64,000 nucleotides of DNA, taken from Leptolyngbyaceae cyanobacterium JSC-12 (GTDB lineage: Bacteria > Cyanobacteriota > Cyanobacteriia > Leptolyngbyales > Leptolyngbyaceae). Below are positions 39,792-48,767 of this stretch, piece by piece. Position 1 is the stretch's first letter. The number at the start of each line of letters is the position of its first letter. The notes under the pieces were generated by a model. That model worked only from the letters and a program-made list of their open reading frames with translations, made no database searches and was not told the origin of the DNA. Both the position numbers and the translations under genes were made by a program. The stretch spans positions 3,002,199 through 3,066,198 of the forward strand of contig CM001633.1 of assembly GCA_000309945.1 (NCBI GenBank), read 5' to 3'.

Positions 39792-40829
39792 GTGGAAAGC
39801 ACACTCGGTTTAGAGATCATTGAAGTCGTAGAGCAGGCAGCGATCGCGTCTGCTCGGTTGATGGGAAAAGGTGATAAGAACGAAGCCGACCGAGTAGCAG
39901 TAGAAGCCATGCGGGAGCGCATGAACAAGATCTACATGCGCGGACGGATTGTGATTGGGGAAGGAGAGCGAGATGAAGCACCGATGCTCTACATTGGCGA
40001 AGAAGTGGGAATCTGCACCCGTGAGGATGCCAAGAATTATTGCAATCCAGACGAATTGATTGAAATTGACATTGCCGTAGACCCCTGCGAAGGCACCAAC
40101 CTCTGTGCGTATGGGCAACCTGGCTCGATGGCAGTCTTAGCGATTTCTGAAAAAGGTGGGCTGTTTGCTGCGCCTGATTTTTACATGAAAAAACTGGCAG
40201 CCCCCCCCGCGGCAAAAGGCAAAGTGGACATCACCAAGTCAGCTACAGAAAACCTCAAAATTTTGTCCGAATGCCTGGACCGCGCCATTGATGAATTGGT
40301 AGTCGTGGTGATGAAACGCGATCGCCACAACGAATTGATCAAAGAAATCCGTGAAGCAGGAGCACGCGTTCAACTGATTAGCGACGGAGACGTAGGCGCT
40401 GCGATCAACTGCGGGTTTGCCGGAACCAACATTCACGCGCTAATGGGGATTGGGGCTGCGCCAGAGGGCGTTATTTCAGCCGCAGCTCTCCGTTGCCTGG
40501 GTGCTCACTTCCAGGGTCAGTTAGTTTACGATCCAGAAGTGGTGAAAACAGGCTTAATTGGCGAAAGTAAGGAATCGAACATTGCCCGACTCAAGGAAAT
40601 GGGAATTGAAGATCCAGATCGCGTTTACAACGCAGAAGAGCTAGCATCAGGTGAAACCGTTCTATTTGCTGGCACTGGAATCACCTCTGGAAACTTGATG
40701 AATGGGGTGCGCTTCTTCAAAGGTGGAGCCAGAACCCACACACTGGTTATTTCCAGCCAATCTAAAACCGCTCGCTTTGTCGATACGATCCACATGTTCG
40801 ATCAGCCCAAGCTGATTCAGTTGCACTAA
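39792..40829 (+). CDS. glpX: Class II fructose-1,6-bisphosphatase / sedoheptulose-1,7-bisphosphatase
   Basis: 345 residues from GTG 39792 (start chosen by the ribosome binding site and by the family's N-terminus, [20 protein letters not shown]). Metal and phosphate residues are in [11 protein letters not shown] near 55, [12 protein letters not shown] near 98, RDRHNELI near 178 and [10 protein letters not shown] near 197. It performs both phosphatase steps of the Calvin cycle in the cytoplasm and is redox and AMP regulated in cyanobacteria. The divergent CP12-like gene makes this a carbon-fixation control spot. Confidence 0.93.
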   Translation: MESTLGLEIIEVVEQAAIASARLMGKGDKNEADRVAVEAMRERMNKIYMRGRIVIGEGERDEAPMLYIGEEVGICTREDAKNYCNPDELIEIDIAVDPCEGTNLCAYGQPGSMAVLAISEKGGLFAAPDFYMKKLAAPPAAKGKVDITKSATENLKILSECLDRAIDELVVVVMKRDRHNELIKEIREAGARVQLISDGDVGAAINCGFAGTNIHALMGIGAAPEGVISAAALRCLGAHFQGQLVYDPEVVKTGLIGESKESNIARLKEMGIEDPDRVYNAEELASGETVLFAGTGITSGNLMNGVRFFKGGARTHTLVISSQSKTARFVDTIHMFDQPKLIQLH

Positions 40830-40839
40830 GAAAGGTTAT

Positions 40840-40992
40840 AGGAGCCAGGGGCTAGGTAAAATCCAGGGAAATTTGGAAGTTAAATCACGTTCGACTCGGA
40901 AATTGGCAGTTTCTCTAAGGAAAAACCATAATTTTGAACATGGACAAGGCTTAAACTAAGTCTAGTCCCTAGTTTCATACCCCTAGCTCCTA
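40840..40992. repeat. Spacer element with imperfect terminal inverted repeats
   Basis: AGGAGCCAGGGGCTAGG at 40840-40856 is nearly complementary to TACCCCTAGCTCCTA at 40978-40992. The element fills most of the glpX-hemA spacer and may be a small dispersed repeat. Confidence 0.45.
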
Positions 40993-41108
40993 GCTCTTGA
41001 CTGCTCGTTCCAGGTTTTGAGTTAAGTATTTTTGCAATTCTCAGCCAAAGCTCAAAACTTGAAACGGATTGATTTACAAAACAAATTGGTATTTAAGATC
41101 CGATCCTT

Positions 41109-42398
41109 ATGAACATTGTTGTTGTCGGTTTGAGCCACAAAACGGCTCCAGTCGAAGTTCGAGAAAAGCTTAGTATTCCAGAACCGCAGTGTGACCGGGC
41201 GATCGCGCAGTTGTGTAGCCATCCCCACATCGAAGAAGTTGCAATTTTAAGCACCTGTAACCGGATGGAAATTTATGCGGTGGCAGACGAAACCGAAAAT
41301 GGTGTTCGGGCAATTATCCAATTTTTGTCAGATCACAGTAAATTACCTGCTACTTACCTCCGCCAATATCTGTTTGTGCTATTGCACCATGACGCTGTGA
41401 TGCACCTGATGCGAGTTTCTGCCGGGCTAGACAGCCTCGTTTTGGGAGAAGGGCAAATTCTGGCACAGGTGAAGCAATGTCATAAATTAGGACAAGAGCA
41501 TAAAGGCGTTGGGCGAACACTTAACCAACTGTTTAAACAAGCTATTACAGCAGGGAAACGAGTTCGTACAGAAACCAGCATTGGCACTGGTGCGGTTTCC
41601 ATCAGTTCGGCAGCCGTAGAACTGGCACAAATGAAAGTCCAGAATTTAGCAGCTTGCCGGGTAGCAATTATTGGTGCTGGAAAGATGTCTCGCTTGCTAG
41701 TACAGCACCTAGTTTCAAAAGGAGCCGCCAGTATTGCGATTGTGAATCGCTCGATGGAGCGGATGCAAGAACTGGCAAAGCAATTTCCAGAAGGTGATTT
41801 GCATCTGCATCCGATGGCAGACATGATGCAGGTGATCAGCCACTCCGATATCGTGTTCACCAGTACCGCTGCAACTGATCCACTATTAGACCGTTCCAAA
41901 TTAGAAGCAGTACTCGATCCAAATCAACATTTGATGCTGTTCGATATTTCGGTTCCTCGAAATGTAGACTCTAACGTGAATGAGCTTTCCTATGTGCAGG
42001 CATTCAACGTCGATGACCTGAAAGCGGTTGTCGCCCAGAACCACGAAGCTCGTCGCCAGATGGCCATGGAAGCGGAAGCATTGCTAGATGAAGAGGTGGA
42101 ATCGTTTGAAATCTGGTGGCGATCGCTCGAAACCGTTTCTACCATCAGCAGTCTACGCGACAAAGTTGAGACTATCCGTGTTCAGGAACTAGAGAAAGCC
42201 TTATCACGCCTGGGAACGGAGTTTGCTGAAAAACATCAGGAAGTGATCGAAGCCCTGACCCGTGGCATTGTCAATAAAATCCTGCATGATCCAATGGTGC
42301 AACTCCGTGCCCAGCAAGACATTGAAGCCCGTCGTCAGGCAATGAAAACCCTCAGCACATTATTTAACCTAGAAACTGCCAACCAAAAAGCGATTTAG
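41109..42398 (+). CDS. hemA: Glutamyl-tRNA reductase HemA
   Basis: 429 residues. The catalytic Cys50 is in [10 protein letters not shown], the NADPH-binding site is [15 protein letters not shown] near 185, and ASIAIVNRS follows. The C-terminal dimerisation helices contain LSTLFNLE. It reduces glutamate on tRNA-Glu to glutamate-1-semialdehyde, the committed step of heme, chlorophyll and bilin synthesis. Full length with all blocks. Single gene with a promoter in the 279-base spacer after glpX. Confidence 0.95.
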   Translation: MNIVVVGLSHKTAPVEVREKLSIPEPQCDRAIAQLCSHPHIEEVAILSTCNRMEIYAVADETENGVRAIIQFLSDHSKLPATYLRQYLFVLLHHDAVMHLMRVSAGLDSLVLGEGQILAQVKQCHKLGQEHKGVGRTLNQLFKQAITAGKRVRTETSIGTGAVSISSAAVELAQMKVQNLAACRVAIIGAGKMSRLLVQHLVSKGAASIAIVNRSMERMQELAKQFPEGDLHLHPMADMMQVISHSDIVFTSTAATDPLLDRSKLEAVLDPNQHLMLFDISVPRNVDSNVNELSYVQAFNVDDLKAVVAQNHEARRQMAMEAEALLDEEVESFEIWWRSLETVSTISSLRDKVETIRVQELEKALSRLGTEFAEKHQEVIEALTRGIVNKILHDPMVQLRAQQDIEARRQAMKTLSTLFNLETANQKAI

Positions 42399-42549
42399 GA
42401 CCTTTCCGCCCAAAAGTTGCGATCGCAGCGTTGCGGATAGGTAATGAACTGCTTCCATATCCAGACCTCTCGTTTCTCTTGGAGAAAATTTCGGGTCTGT
42501 CGCTAGACGTAGGTTAGATTCTCAGAAGGCATGGTTAGGAGATAACGCG

Positions 42550-43005
42550 ATGTCTGAGTTCAAGCCTGAAGTAACGCTGCGCGAAATCACGAAAGAAAAC
42601 TTGAGGGATATTCTGCGGCTAAAAGTTGCTCCCAATCAAGAACAGTTCGTGGCACCCAATGCCGTGTCGATCGCCGAAGCCCACTTTGCCCCAGAGGTTG
42701 CCTGGTTTCGTGCGATTTACGCAGGTGATGTGCCAGTTGGATTTTTGATGCTGGAAGACGACGTAGTTCAACGGCAGTATTTTCTTTGGCGGTTCATGAT
42801 CGACGAGCGGTATCAGGGGCGCGGCTACGGGCGGAAAGCGCTGGAGTTGTTCTTTGAGCATGTCAGGACTCGTCCTGGTGCAACGGTCGTTGATACGAGC
42901 TGTGTACCAGCCGAGGGTGGTCCCGGTCCTTTCTATGAAAAGATGGGGTTTGTCTACACCGGGGAAAAAGAGGGTGACGAACTGTGTATGCGACGCGAAT
43001 TGTGA
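42550..43005 (+). CDS. GNAT acetyltransferase, diamine-acetyltransferase-like
   Basis: 151 residues. LREITKENLRDILRLKV at the start, VGFLMLEDD, then the acetyl-CoA site RFMIDERYQGRGYGRKALEL (QGRGYG) and FYEKMGFVYTGEKEGDELCM at the end. The pattern is that of spermine/spermidine-type acetyltransferases, but the substrate is not proven. Single gene. Confidence 0.82.
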   Translation: MSEFKPEVTLREITKENLRDILRLKVAPNQEQFVAPNAVSIAEAHFAPEVAWFRAIYAGDVPVGFLMLEDDVVQRQYFLWRFMIDERYQGRGYGRKALELFFEHVRTRPGATVVDTSCVPAEGGPGPFYEKMGFVYTGEKEGDELCMRREL

Positions 43006-43115
43006 TTGAGATTCACGACTAACACTGCAGTGACAAACTACTGACAAATCGACAAGCAGAGATTCTGTGAGCCGCACATTAGAATGAGACGTAGGTTCGT
43101 CACTTCTTTTGTGCA

Positions 43116-44780
43116 ATGCCTTTATCTCGCCTAGTCACTCTCATCATCGGTATCATCGTCATCCTGGGATTGATGATCTGGTTGATTGAGTCGTTGCAGC
43201 GGTTGTTTTGGCAGGTGGGATACTATCCGTTGCTATCCCAATTGCTGATTTTTGTGATCATTGCGCTGATTGGGACGTTGGTGGCTTCGCTGGTGTATTA
43301 CCTATTCATCCTGCCGCGTCGCAATCAACGTAAAAAGCGGAGAGCGCCCAAAATCCCAGCTGCCAAAGCCGAAGCCGCTGGAGAAAATATCAAGGCCGTT
43401 CGCAAGCAGGTTTCCCAAATTCAGGATGAAGTGGCAAAGCGGGAGTTGCTGTTGCGATCGCGCGAGATCGAGCAGAATCTCACACGGGGTGAGTTGCGAG
43501 TCGTGGTGTTTGGCACCGGGTCGGCCGGCAAAACGTCGATTGTGAATGCGCTGATTGGTCGCATGGTGGGCAAGGTCGGGGCACCCATGGGCACAACGGA
43601 AGTGGGGCAAACCTATTCCCTGCCATTGCAAGGCATTAACCGAGAAATTTTGATCACTGATACACCAGGCATTTTGGAAGCAGGCGTTGCCGGAACCGAG
43701 CGGGAAAAACTCGCGCGTAAACTAGCAACAGAAGCTGATTTGCTGTTGTTTGTGTTAGACAATGACTTGCGCCAATCAGAATATGAACCACTGGTTGGGC
43801 TGGCGAAAATTGGCAAGCGATCGCTGATTATCCTCAACAAAGCCGACCTCTATCTGGAGTCCGATCAGGAAGCCATTCTTGCTCGTTTGCGCGAACGCGT
43901 TCGGGGAATTATTCCCGCAGCCGATGTCATTGCCATCTCCGCCAATCCCCAACCCGTGCGACTCGAAGATGGTTCCATGCTCAACCCCGACCCGGATATC
44001 ATGCCGTTGATTCGCCGCATGGTTGCTATTCTTCGGGCAGAAGGTGAAGACTTACTGGCAGATAACATCTTGCTGCAATCGCAACGGCTGGCGGATCGAG
44101 CACGCGAGTTGATTGATGCTCAGCGACGACGGCAGGCAGATAAAATCGTCGATCGCTTCCAGTGGATTGGCGCAGGCGTGATTGCGGCAACGCCTCTTCC
44201 TGTTGTCGATATGCTGGCAACGGCTGCGGTCAATGCTCAAATGGTTGTGGAAATTGGCAAAGTCTACGGCTGCGATATCAACATGGAGCGAGGTCGAGAA
44301 TTAGCGTTGTCTCTCGGTAAAACTCTTGCTGGATTGGGCATCGTCAAAGGAGCTATCACCCTCGTTACTACTGCCCTACAACTCAGCATTGGCGGCATTG
44401 TTGTGGGACGTGCCATTCAAGCCGTGACTGCCGCCTATTTAACTCGAATTGCAGGCAAAAGCTTCATTGAATACTTTCGACATGACCAAGATTGGGGCGA
44501 TGGCGGCATTACCGAAGTTGTGCAGCGGCAGTTTCAACTCAACAAAAAGGATGAATTTGTCAAATCTTTTGTGCAAGAAGCGATTACCCGTGTGGTGAAG
44601 CCTTTGCATTTAGATGATTTGACCATTCAGGAGGAAGCAGAACTGGAAGAAGAACTAGTCGAACTGCCGCTTCTAGAACTCGTGAATGAAGATGACCTGG
44701 AGCGAGTAGAGCTTCGGGCAGAACTCGACGATGATGATTGGGAACCTCGCCGCCTAATGTCTGATGATTGGGAAGAGTAG
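43116..44780 (+). CDS. Membrane GTPase with C-terminal DUF697 domain
   Basis: 554 residues. Two membrane helices (about 5-25 and 40-66) are followed by a charged coil, then a G domain: P-loop GTGSAGKTS at 133-141, TDTPGILEAGVAG near 188, NKAD near 242 and ISANP. The DUF697 part (about 345-460) has GAGVIAATPLPVVDMLATAAV and related amphipathic helices, and the tail is very acidic. This family is common in cyanobacteria and chloroplast relatives; membrane remodelling or transport are guesses. Single gene. Confidence 0.82.
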   Translation: MPLSRLVTLIIGIIVILGLMIWLIESLQRLFWQVGYYPLLSQLLIFVIIALIGTLVASLVYYLFILPRRNQRKKRRAPKIPAAKAEAAGENIKAVRKQVSQIQDEVAKRELLLRSREIEQNLTRGELRVVVFGTGSAGKTSIVNALIGRMVGKVGAPMGTTEVGQTYSLPLQGINREILITDTPGILEAGVAGTEREKLARKLATEADLLLFVLDNDLRQSEYEPLVGLAKIGKRSLIILNKADLYLESDQEAILARLRERVRGIIPAADVIAISANPQPVRLEDGSMLNPDPDIMPLIRRMVAILRAEGEDLLADNILLQSQRLADRARELIDAQRRRQADKIVDRFQWIGAGVIAATPLPVVDMLATAAVNAQMVVEIGKVYGCDINMERGRELALSLGKTLAGLGIVKGAITLVTTALQLSIGGIVVGRAIQAVTAAYLTRIAGKSFIEYFRHDQDWGDGGITEVVQRQFQLNKKDEFVKSFVQEAITRVVKPLHLDDLTIQEEAELEEELVELPLLELVNEDDLERVELRAELDDDDWEPRRLMSDDWEE

Positions 44781-44875
44781 CGATCGCATGTCAATTACAC
44801 AGGTCAATTACAATAGGCATCATTCCTGGCAGTGGCTATTCCATGCACCCATCGAGTTATTGAAACGATTCATCA

Positions 44876-45010
44876 TTACCAAAACAATCCCATCGGGGCA
44901 GGAGCCATCATGCCGCGAAAATCGAGGATTTGCACCAAGAGCAGGTAGGCAATACTCAAACTAATCGCAATTACACCAGTCACCATCGCAACAATTTTAG
45001 AACGATTCAT
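44876..45010 (-). CDS. Small membrane protein of 44 residues
   Basis: ATG 45010 to TAA 44876-44878. The peptide begins MNRSKIVAMVTGVIAISL, has a single membrane helix to about residue 28, then LDFRGMMAPAPMGLFW at the end. AGGAG stands five bases before the start. The positive start, one helix and Asp-Phe-Arg after it are typical of a small conserved cyanobacterial membrane protein. Function unknown. It lies between the DUF697 GTPase and the ABC gene, on the opposite strand to both. Confidence 0.7.
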   Translation of the reverse strand: MNRSKIVAMVTGVIAISLSIAYLLLVQILDFRGMMAPAPMGLFW

Positions 45011-45079
45011 ACTTTCTCCTGAGAATCTGGCACACTATACCCATCTCTTACACCCTAACTTGATCTTCCCTCTGTCACA

Positions 45080-46060
45080 ATGGACTCCGCGATTGTTCCT
45101 GCCACTGATACCCCCCCGGTTAGTCGTCCAACCGCGATCGAAACCTATGAATTGAGCAAAAACTATCGAACGGGTTTCTGGTTGACTCAAAAAGTGGCAT
45201 CTCTCAAAAACTGTACTCTCCAGGTATTACAGGGTGAAACCTTTGGGCTGTTGGGACCTAACGGTGCAGGTAAAACCACTTTACTGAAAATGCTCCTGGG
45301 CATTACTCGACCCACGAGTGGGCGCGCACTAGTTTTGGGAAAACCAACGGGCGATCGCAGCACCAAACAGCGCATTGGCTACCTACCGGAAAATCCCTAC
45401 TTCTACGACTACCTAACTGGTTGGGAAATGCTGAGCTTTACAGCAGGCTTATTTGGCATTCCCCGTTTCATCCAGCAAAAACGTATCCCTGAATTGCTTG
45501 ATCTAGTTGGGTTGGCACAGTCCGCTGCTAAACGCAAACAATTACGGCAGTATTCCAAAGGCATGTTGCAACGAGTGGGCTTAGCACAAGCGTTGATCAA
45601 TGATCCAGAACTAGTGTTTTTGGACGAACCCATGTCTGGACTCGATCCACTGGGGCGTTACCAGATTCGGGAAATCATCCTGTCCTTGAAACAACAGGGC
45701 AAAACGATTTTTTTCAATAGTCATATTCTGGCAGACGTGGAGATGATTTGCGATCGCGTCGCCATTCTGGGGCAGGGTGAGCTATTGTGCATTGGCTCCT
45801 TACAAGAGCTATTGGGAACATCAGATGCTTATCGAGCAAAGGTAAAAGGCGGAAATCTTGAGGTGTTAAAGAACCGCCTGGCAAACCTGGAATTCAAAGA
45901 TGGCTACTGGCAGGGCAATGTCCTCGGCTCCACTCAAGACTTTATTGCCAGTCTCAACATTATGGGTGCGCAACTCATCGAACTACACCTCGCCCGTCCC
46001 TCGCTAGAAGAATTCTTTGTGCTGCAATTGCAAGCACGGGGAATTCGCTACAGCACTTAG
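45080..46060 (+). CDS. ABC transporter ATP-binding protein
   Basis: 326 residues. Walker A GPNGAGKTT (59-67), signature YSKGMLQRVGLAQAL near 155, Walker B LVFLDEPMSGLDP near 177 and the H-loop in FNSHILADVE. The C-terminal 90 residues are the DrrA/CcmA-like regulatory tail. The substrate is unknown and no permease gene is adjacent; in many cyanobacteria such ATPases sit next to an ABC-2 permease, which is missing here. It is convergent with dnaN. Confidence 0.88.
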   Translation: MDSAIVPATDTPPVSRPTAIETYELSKNYRTGFWLTQKVASLKNCTLQVLQGETFGLLGPNGAGKTTLLKMLLGITRPTSGRALVLGKPTGDRSTKQRIGYLPENPYFYDYLTGWEMLSFTAGLFGIPRFIQQKRIPELLDLVGLAQSAAKRKQLRQYSKGMLQRVGLAQALINDPELVFLDEPMSGLDPLGRYQIREIILSLKQQGKTIFFNSHILADVEMICDRVAILGQGELLCIGSLQELLGTSDAYRAKVKGGNLEVLKNRLANLEFKDGYWQGNVLGSTQDFIASLNIMGAQLIELHLARPSLEEFFVLQLQARGIRYST

Positions 46061-46087
46061 CCATAATCAGTTTGCATTATTGTTTTG

Positions 46088-47269
46088 TCAATTACCTCTG
46101 ATTTGGACTGGCATCACGAGGTAGGTAAGTTTTAATCCACCAAGGGGGGTGAAAATGGCAGGGCTGGTGGAAGTATTGAACTGCATTTGAATTTCAGAGG
46201 TGTTCAGTGTTTTTAGTCCATCGAGCAGGTATTTAACATTGAAGGCGATGATCAAGTCTTCTCCGGTGATTTGAGCGGGAATAGTTTCTTCACCGCTACC
46301 GACATCAGCCGCATCTACGGACAGTGCCAGGGTTTCTTTGGAGTTATTGAGGGTGAGCTTGGCAATATTATTTTTTTGATCAGCGAGCACGGCTATTCGT
46401 TCTAAGGCGCTAAGGAACTGACGGCGATCCACAGTGGCTTGGTGAGCAAATTGTTTGGGGATAAGCTGACGATAGTTCGGGTATTGCCCTTCCAGTAGGC
46501 GGGTGGTGAGGCGTTGATCGGTCCACTCAAACACGGCCTGCCCCCGATCAAATCGAACGATGACAGAATGATCTGCCTGGCGATCGAGCATTTTAATCAG
46601 TTCTTGCAGAGCTTTTGCCGGAATCGTCACATCCAGTTCCTGCCCCTCCTCGTTTTTTTTCTTGGCAGATTTGGCAGGTTTCTCGTCCGGTTCGGTGTTC
46701 AGCGTTTCCACCACGGCTAACCGGTGTCCATCAGTGGCGGCAAACTCCAAACCGTTATCTGTCATCGTTAGATGCACCCCCGTCAACACTTGTTTGGCTT
46801 CATCAGGGCTGGCAGAAAACAGCGAACTTCGCAATCCTTCAATCAAAGCGATCGCAGGCAGTTGCACCACATCTCCATCATCCACAACGGGCAATTCGGG
46901 AAAGTCGTCGGCACTCATGCCACGCACCTGGTAGCGTCCACTAGCGCAGGTAATCGTGGTGACGTAGGTGGGTTCCTCTTCCGAATCTGAACTGGCATCC
47001 AGGGTAATGTCACCGTCTGGCAAGCGCGACACGATGTCCGTGAACAGGCGAGCCGGGAGAGTGAGTTTTCCCCCGGCTTGCACGGTTGCTGGGAAGCTGG
47101 TTTGAATCCCCAAACTCAGGTCGAAGGCACTGAGCTTTATTTGTTGAGTTTCCTCATCGGCGATGAGTAGAACATTGGCAAGAACCGGGTGAGATGGGCG
47201 GCTGGCAACGGCACGGCTAACGAGTGAGAGATTAGTGCTGAGCTGACTTTGGGCGCAAACCAGTTTCAT
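46088..47269 (-). CDS. dnaN: DNA polymerase III beta subunit (sliding clamp)
   Basis: 393 residues from ATG 47269 (MKLVCAQSQLSTNLSLVSRA), which is the family start; the frame is open 13 codons further upstream without homology. Three clamp domains are seen: RPSHPVLANVLLIAD, then SPDEAKQVLTGVHLTMTD and PNYRQLIPKQF, and a final LGGLKLTYLVMPVQIRG. An acidic/Lys insert (about 198-210, KPAKSAKKKNEEG) lengthens domain two. It encircles DNA and holds the polymerase. The adjacent upstream spacer holds DnaA boxes. Confidence 0.95.
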   Translation of the reverse strand: MKLVCAQSQLSTNLSLVSRAVASRPSHPVLANVLLIADEETQQIKLSAFDLSLGIQTSFPATVQAGGKLTLPARLFTDIVSRLPDGDITLDASSDSEEEPTYVTTITCASGRYQVRGMSADDFPELPVVDDGDVVQLPAIALIEGLRSSLFSASPDEAKQVLTGVHLTMTDNGLEFAATDGHRLAVVETLNTEPDEKPAKSAKKKNEEGQELDVTIPAKALQELIKMLDRQADHSVIVRFDRGQAVFEWTDQRLTTRLLEGQYPNYRQLIPKQFAHQATVDRRQFLSALERIAVLADQKNNIAKLTLNNSKETLALSVDAADVGSGEETIPAQITGEDLIIAFNVKYLLDGLKTLNTSEIQMQFNTSTSPAIFTPLGGLKLTYLVMPVQIRGN

Positions 47270-47684
47270 TGAGAGATAGCTGAATTCACTGCCTGGAGAT
47301 CCTACCACTGTTGTCTGAAACGATCCACCTGAGCCTGTTTTGGCGATTTTTGTGAGACGCGATCGATCCGGACTTAAGAAAAACTTATTTAAAGCAGTAG
47401 TAGTAGAGGGTGTGGAAACTGTGGAAACGATCGCTTAGATCACTAAAAAATCGAGTTTTGAGTCTGATCTTGCCCTGTGGATAACGTGTGGAAAAGTGGG
47501 AAATCTTTTCACAAGGTATTTGTACTTATTCAAGCTTTCCACGATCGCTTGATCGTTATGAACTGATTTTCCCCTAGTTTTCCACAAGAAAAAGGAGGGT
47601 TTTCCACAGGCAAAAGTGGAGTTTAAATCGCTTAACAAGCTTTAAACGCAAAAATTGACAGACTCATCTATCTCAGTTTGAGCT

Positions 47685-47704
47685 GGATTCTGTATGCAGA
47701 ATCC
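47685..47704. other. Perfect hairpin near the origin
   Basis: GGATTCTG and CAGAATCC pair around a four-base loop. It lies at the non-dnaN side of the DnaA-box cluster, just before the 12-bp tandem repeat. Confidence 0.5.
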
Positions 47705-47715
47705 TAAAGGGTGTG

Positions 47716-47739
47716 AATAACTGCTGGAATAACTGTTGG
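47716..47739 (+). repeat. 12-bp tandem repeat beside the origin
   Basis: AATAACTGCTGG at 47716-47727 is followed by AATAACTGTTGG at 47728-47739, one mismatch. The first copy overlaps the TTATTCACA DnaA box read on the other strand. Confidence 0.6.
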
Positions 47740-47973
47740 TAGATGCGATCACCTGACGGTGAGAAAGTCCTGGGGAAAACAGTGCCGCTACCAGCATAAG
47801 CAAACCTGATCAAACACGCTTGACGCTTGTCGGATAAGATCAAATGTACTAAATTGATCATTGCCTTATGCTACAAGGCTTTCAATTTTGCGTCGCGATC
47901 GCTTAGGATAACCACCATTAGCTGTATTGTTGCGACTTTTAATTCCGCAGATTTCTATTATTCAGGAGGCGCT
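47737..47973. other. Spacer between the origin and the following membrane protein gene
   Basis: TGGTAG (47737) can pair with CTACCA (47788), enclosing a hairpin TCACC/GGTGA (47749-47762). Such nested pairing could be a structured RNA or origin element. Beyond it no gene is recognised until AGGAGG at 47964-47969, the ribosome binding site of the next gene. Confidence 0.35.
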
Positions 47974-48537
47974 ATGAGCGTCGAGCAAACCACCCAACTC
48001 ATCCAACTCATTCTCAACTCGGTGTTGATGAGTGTGGCATGTGCATTAGTGTTGGGCGGGCTAACAGCGCGGCATAGCGCGATCGCTGAGCAACTGCAAG
48101 CGTTACATTTTACAGAAGAACTGACTTTAGAGCCTACTCGTAGTCGTCGAGGGCAAAGCCGCAACCAAATCCGACGATTGCAATACCGCTATACGCTCAG
48201 CCGCTACAGTGTGGTAGTAGCCTACTATGCTTTATTTTTCGCTATCGTCAGTTGCTTGACTCTTGCCCTACGCGGCATTATCAATTGGAATGGCTTGATT
48301 TCTTTAGCGCTGGTGCTGTTTGTTGTTGGGGTGGCTACCTTGCTGGTATCAGTGGGGCTGACGCTGGTGGATTGGCATCTGAGCGATCGCCCCATGCTGG
48401 ATGAAGCCCGCCGGTTACTGAGTATGGGCAAGGACGATCGCCTGTCTCACTGGCAGCAAAAGTTCCATCACTCTGGAAGTTCTTCTCGCCCCACTGCCTT
48501 AACTCGCAACAATCGCCAAAAGATGCGTGTGGGTTGA
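47974..48537 (+). CDS. Conserved membrane protein, unknown function
   Basis: 187 residues from ATG 47974, chosen because AGGAGG stands four bases before it; the frame is open further upstream without homology. Three hydrophobic helices (about 8-28, 75-100, 108-132), a basic loop (RSRRGQSRNQIRRLQYRY) and a basic C-terminus. No family recognised. It is the first gene on the other side of the origin from dnaN. Confidence 0.65.
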   Translation: MSVEQTTQLIQLILNSVLMSVACALVLGGLTARHSAIAEQLQALHFTEELTLEPTRSRRGQSRNQIRRLQYRYTLSRYSVVVAYYALFFAIVSCLTLALRGIINWNGLISLALVLFVVGVATLLVSVGLTLVDWHLSDRPMLDEARRLLSMGKDDRLSHWQQKFHHSGSSSRPTALTRNNRQKMRVG

Positions 48538-48767
48538 AACTCTTTGATGGGTCTCCCGGTTCTGGGCACGCGATGCCTAATTGATCGCGTTTTTCAGCAA
48601 GGGTGTAATTGAACTGTTGTATTCTGAGCAGGCAATCAAAAATCCCTGATACGTCTTCATGTTCATGAATCCTTTTGTATGGTTCTGGCTCTAAACGCAC
48701 CACCCATCTGTGGTTAAAAATCTGCGCTAGTGTAGGGTTATAGCTCTAATCGGGTGGAAAAAATCTG

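Larger units (their letters stand above)
47340..47740. other. Probable chromosomal replication origin (oriC)
   Basis: The spacer directly upstream of dnaN contains a tight cluster of DnaA-box sequences. Three perfect TTTTCCACA are at 47487-47495 (reverse), 47578-47586 and 47600-47608. TTATCCACA is at 47476-47484 (reverse), two GTTTCCACA are at 47411-47419 and 47420-47428 (reverse), and TTATTCACA is at 47712-47720 (reverse). A near match is at 47535-47543. AT-rich stretches lie beside them. The position next to dnaN is where cyanobacterial origins are often found. No dnaA gene is in the window, which is usual for cyanobacteria. Confidence 0.8.

Noticed and set aside
44764-44964. 66-codon plus-strand frame after the DUF697 GTPase
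   Set aside because: It overlaps the GTPase end and the minus-strand 44-codon gene, which has the better start signal and a membrane helix.
47827-47973. Upstream extension of the membrane protein gene
   Set aside because: The AGGAGG at 47964 and the hydrophobic start at 47974 favour the shorter protein.
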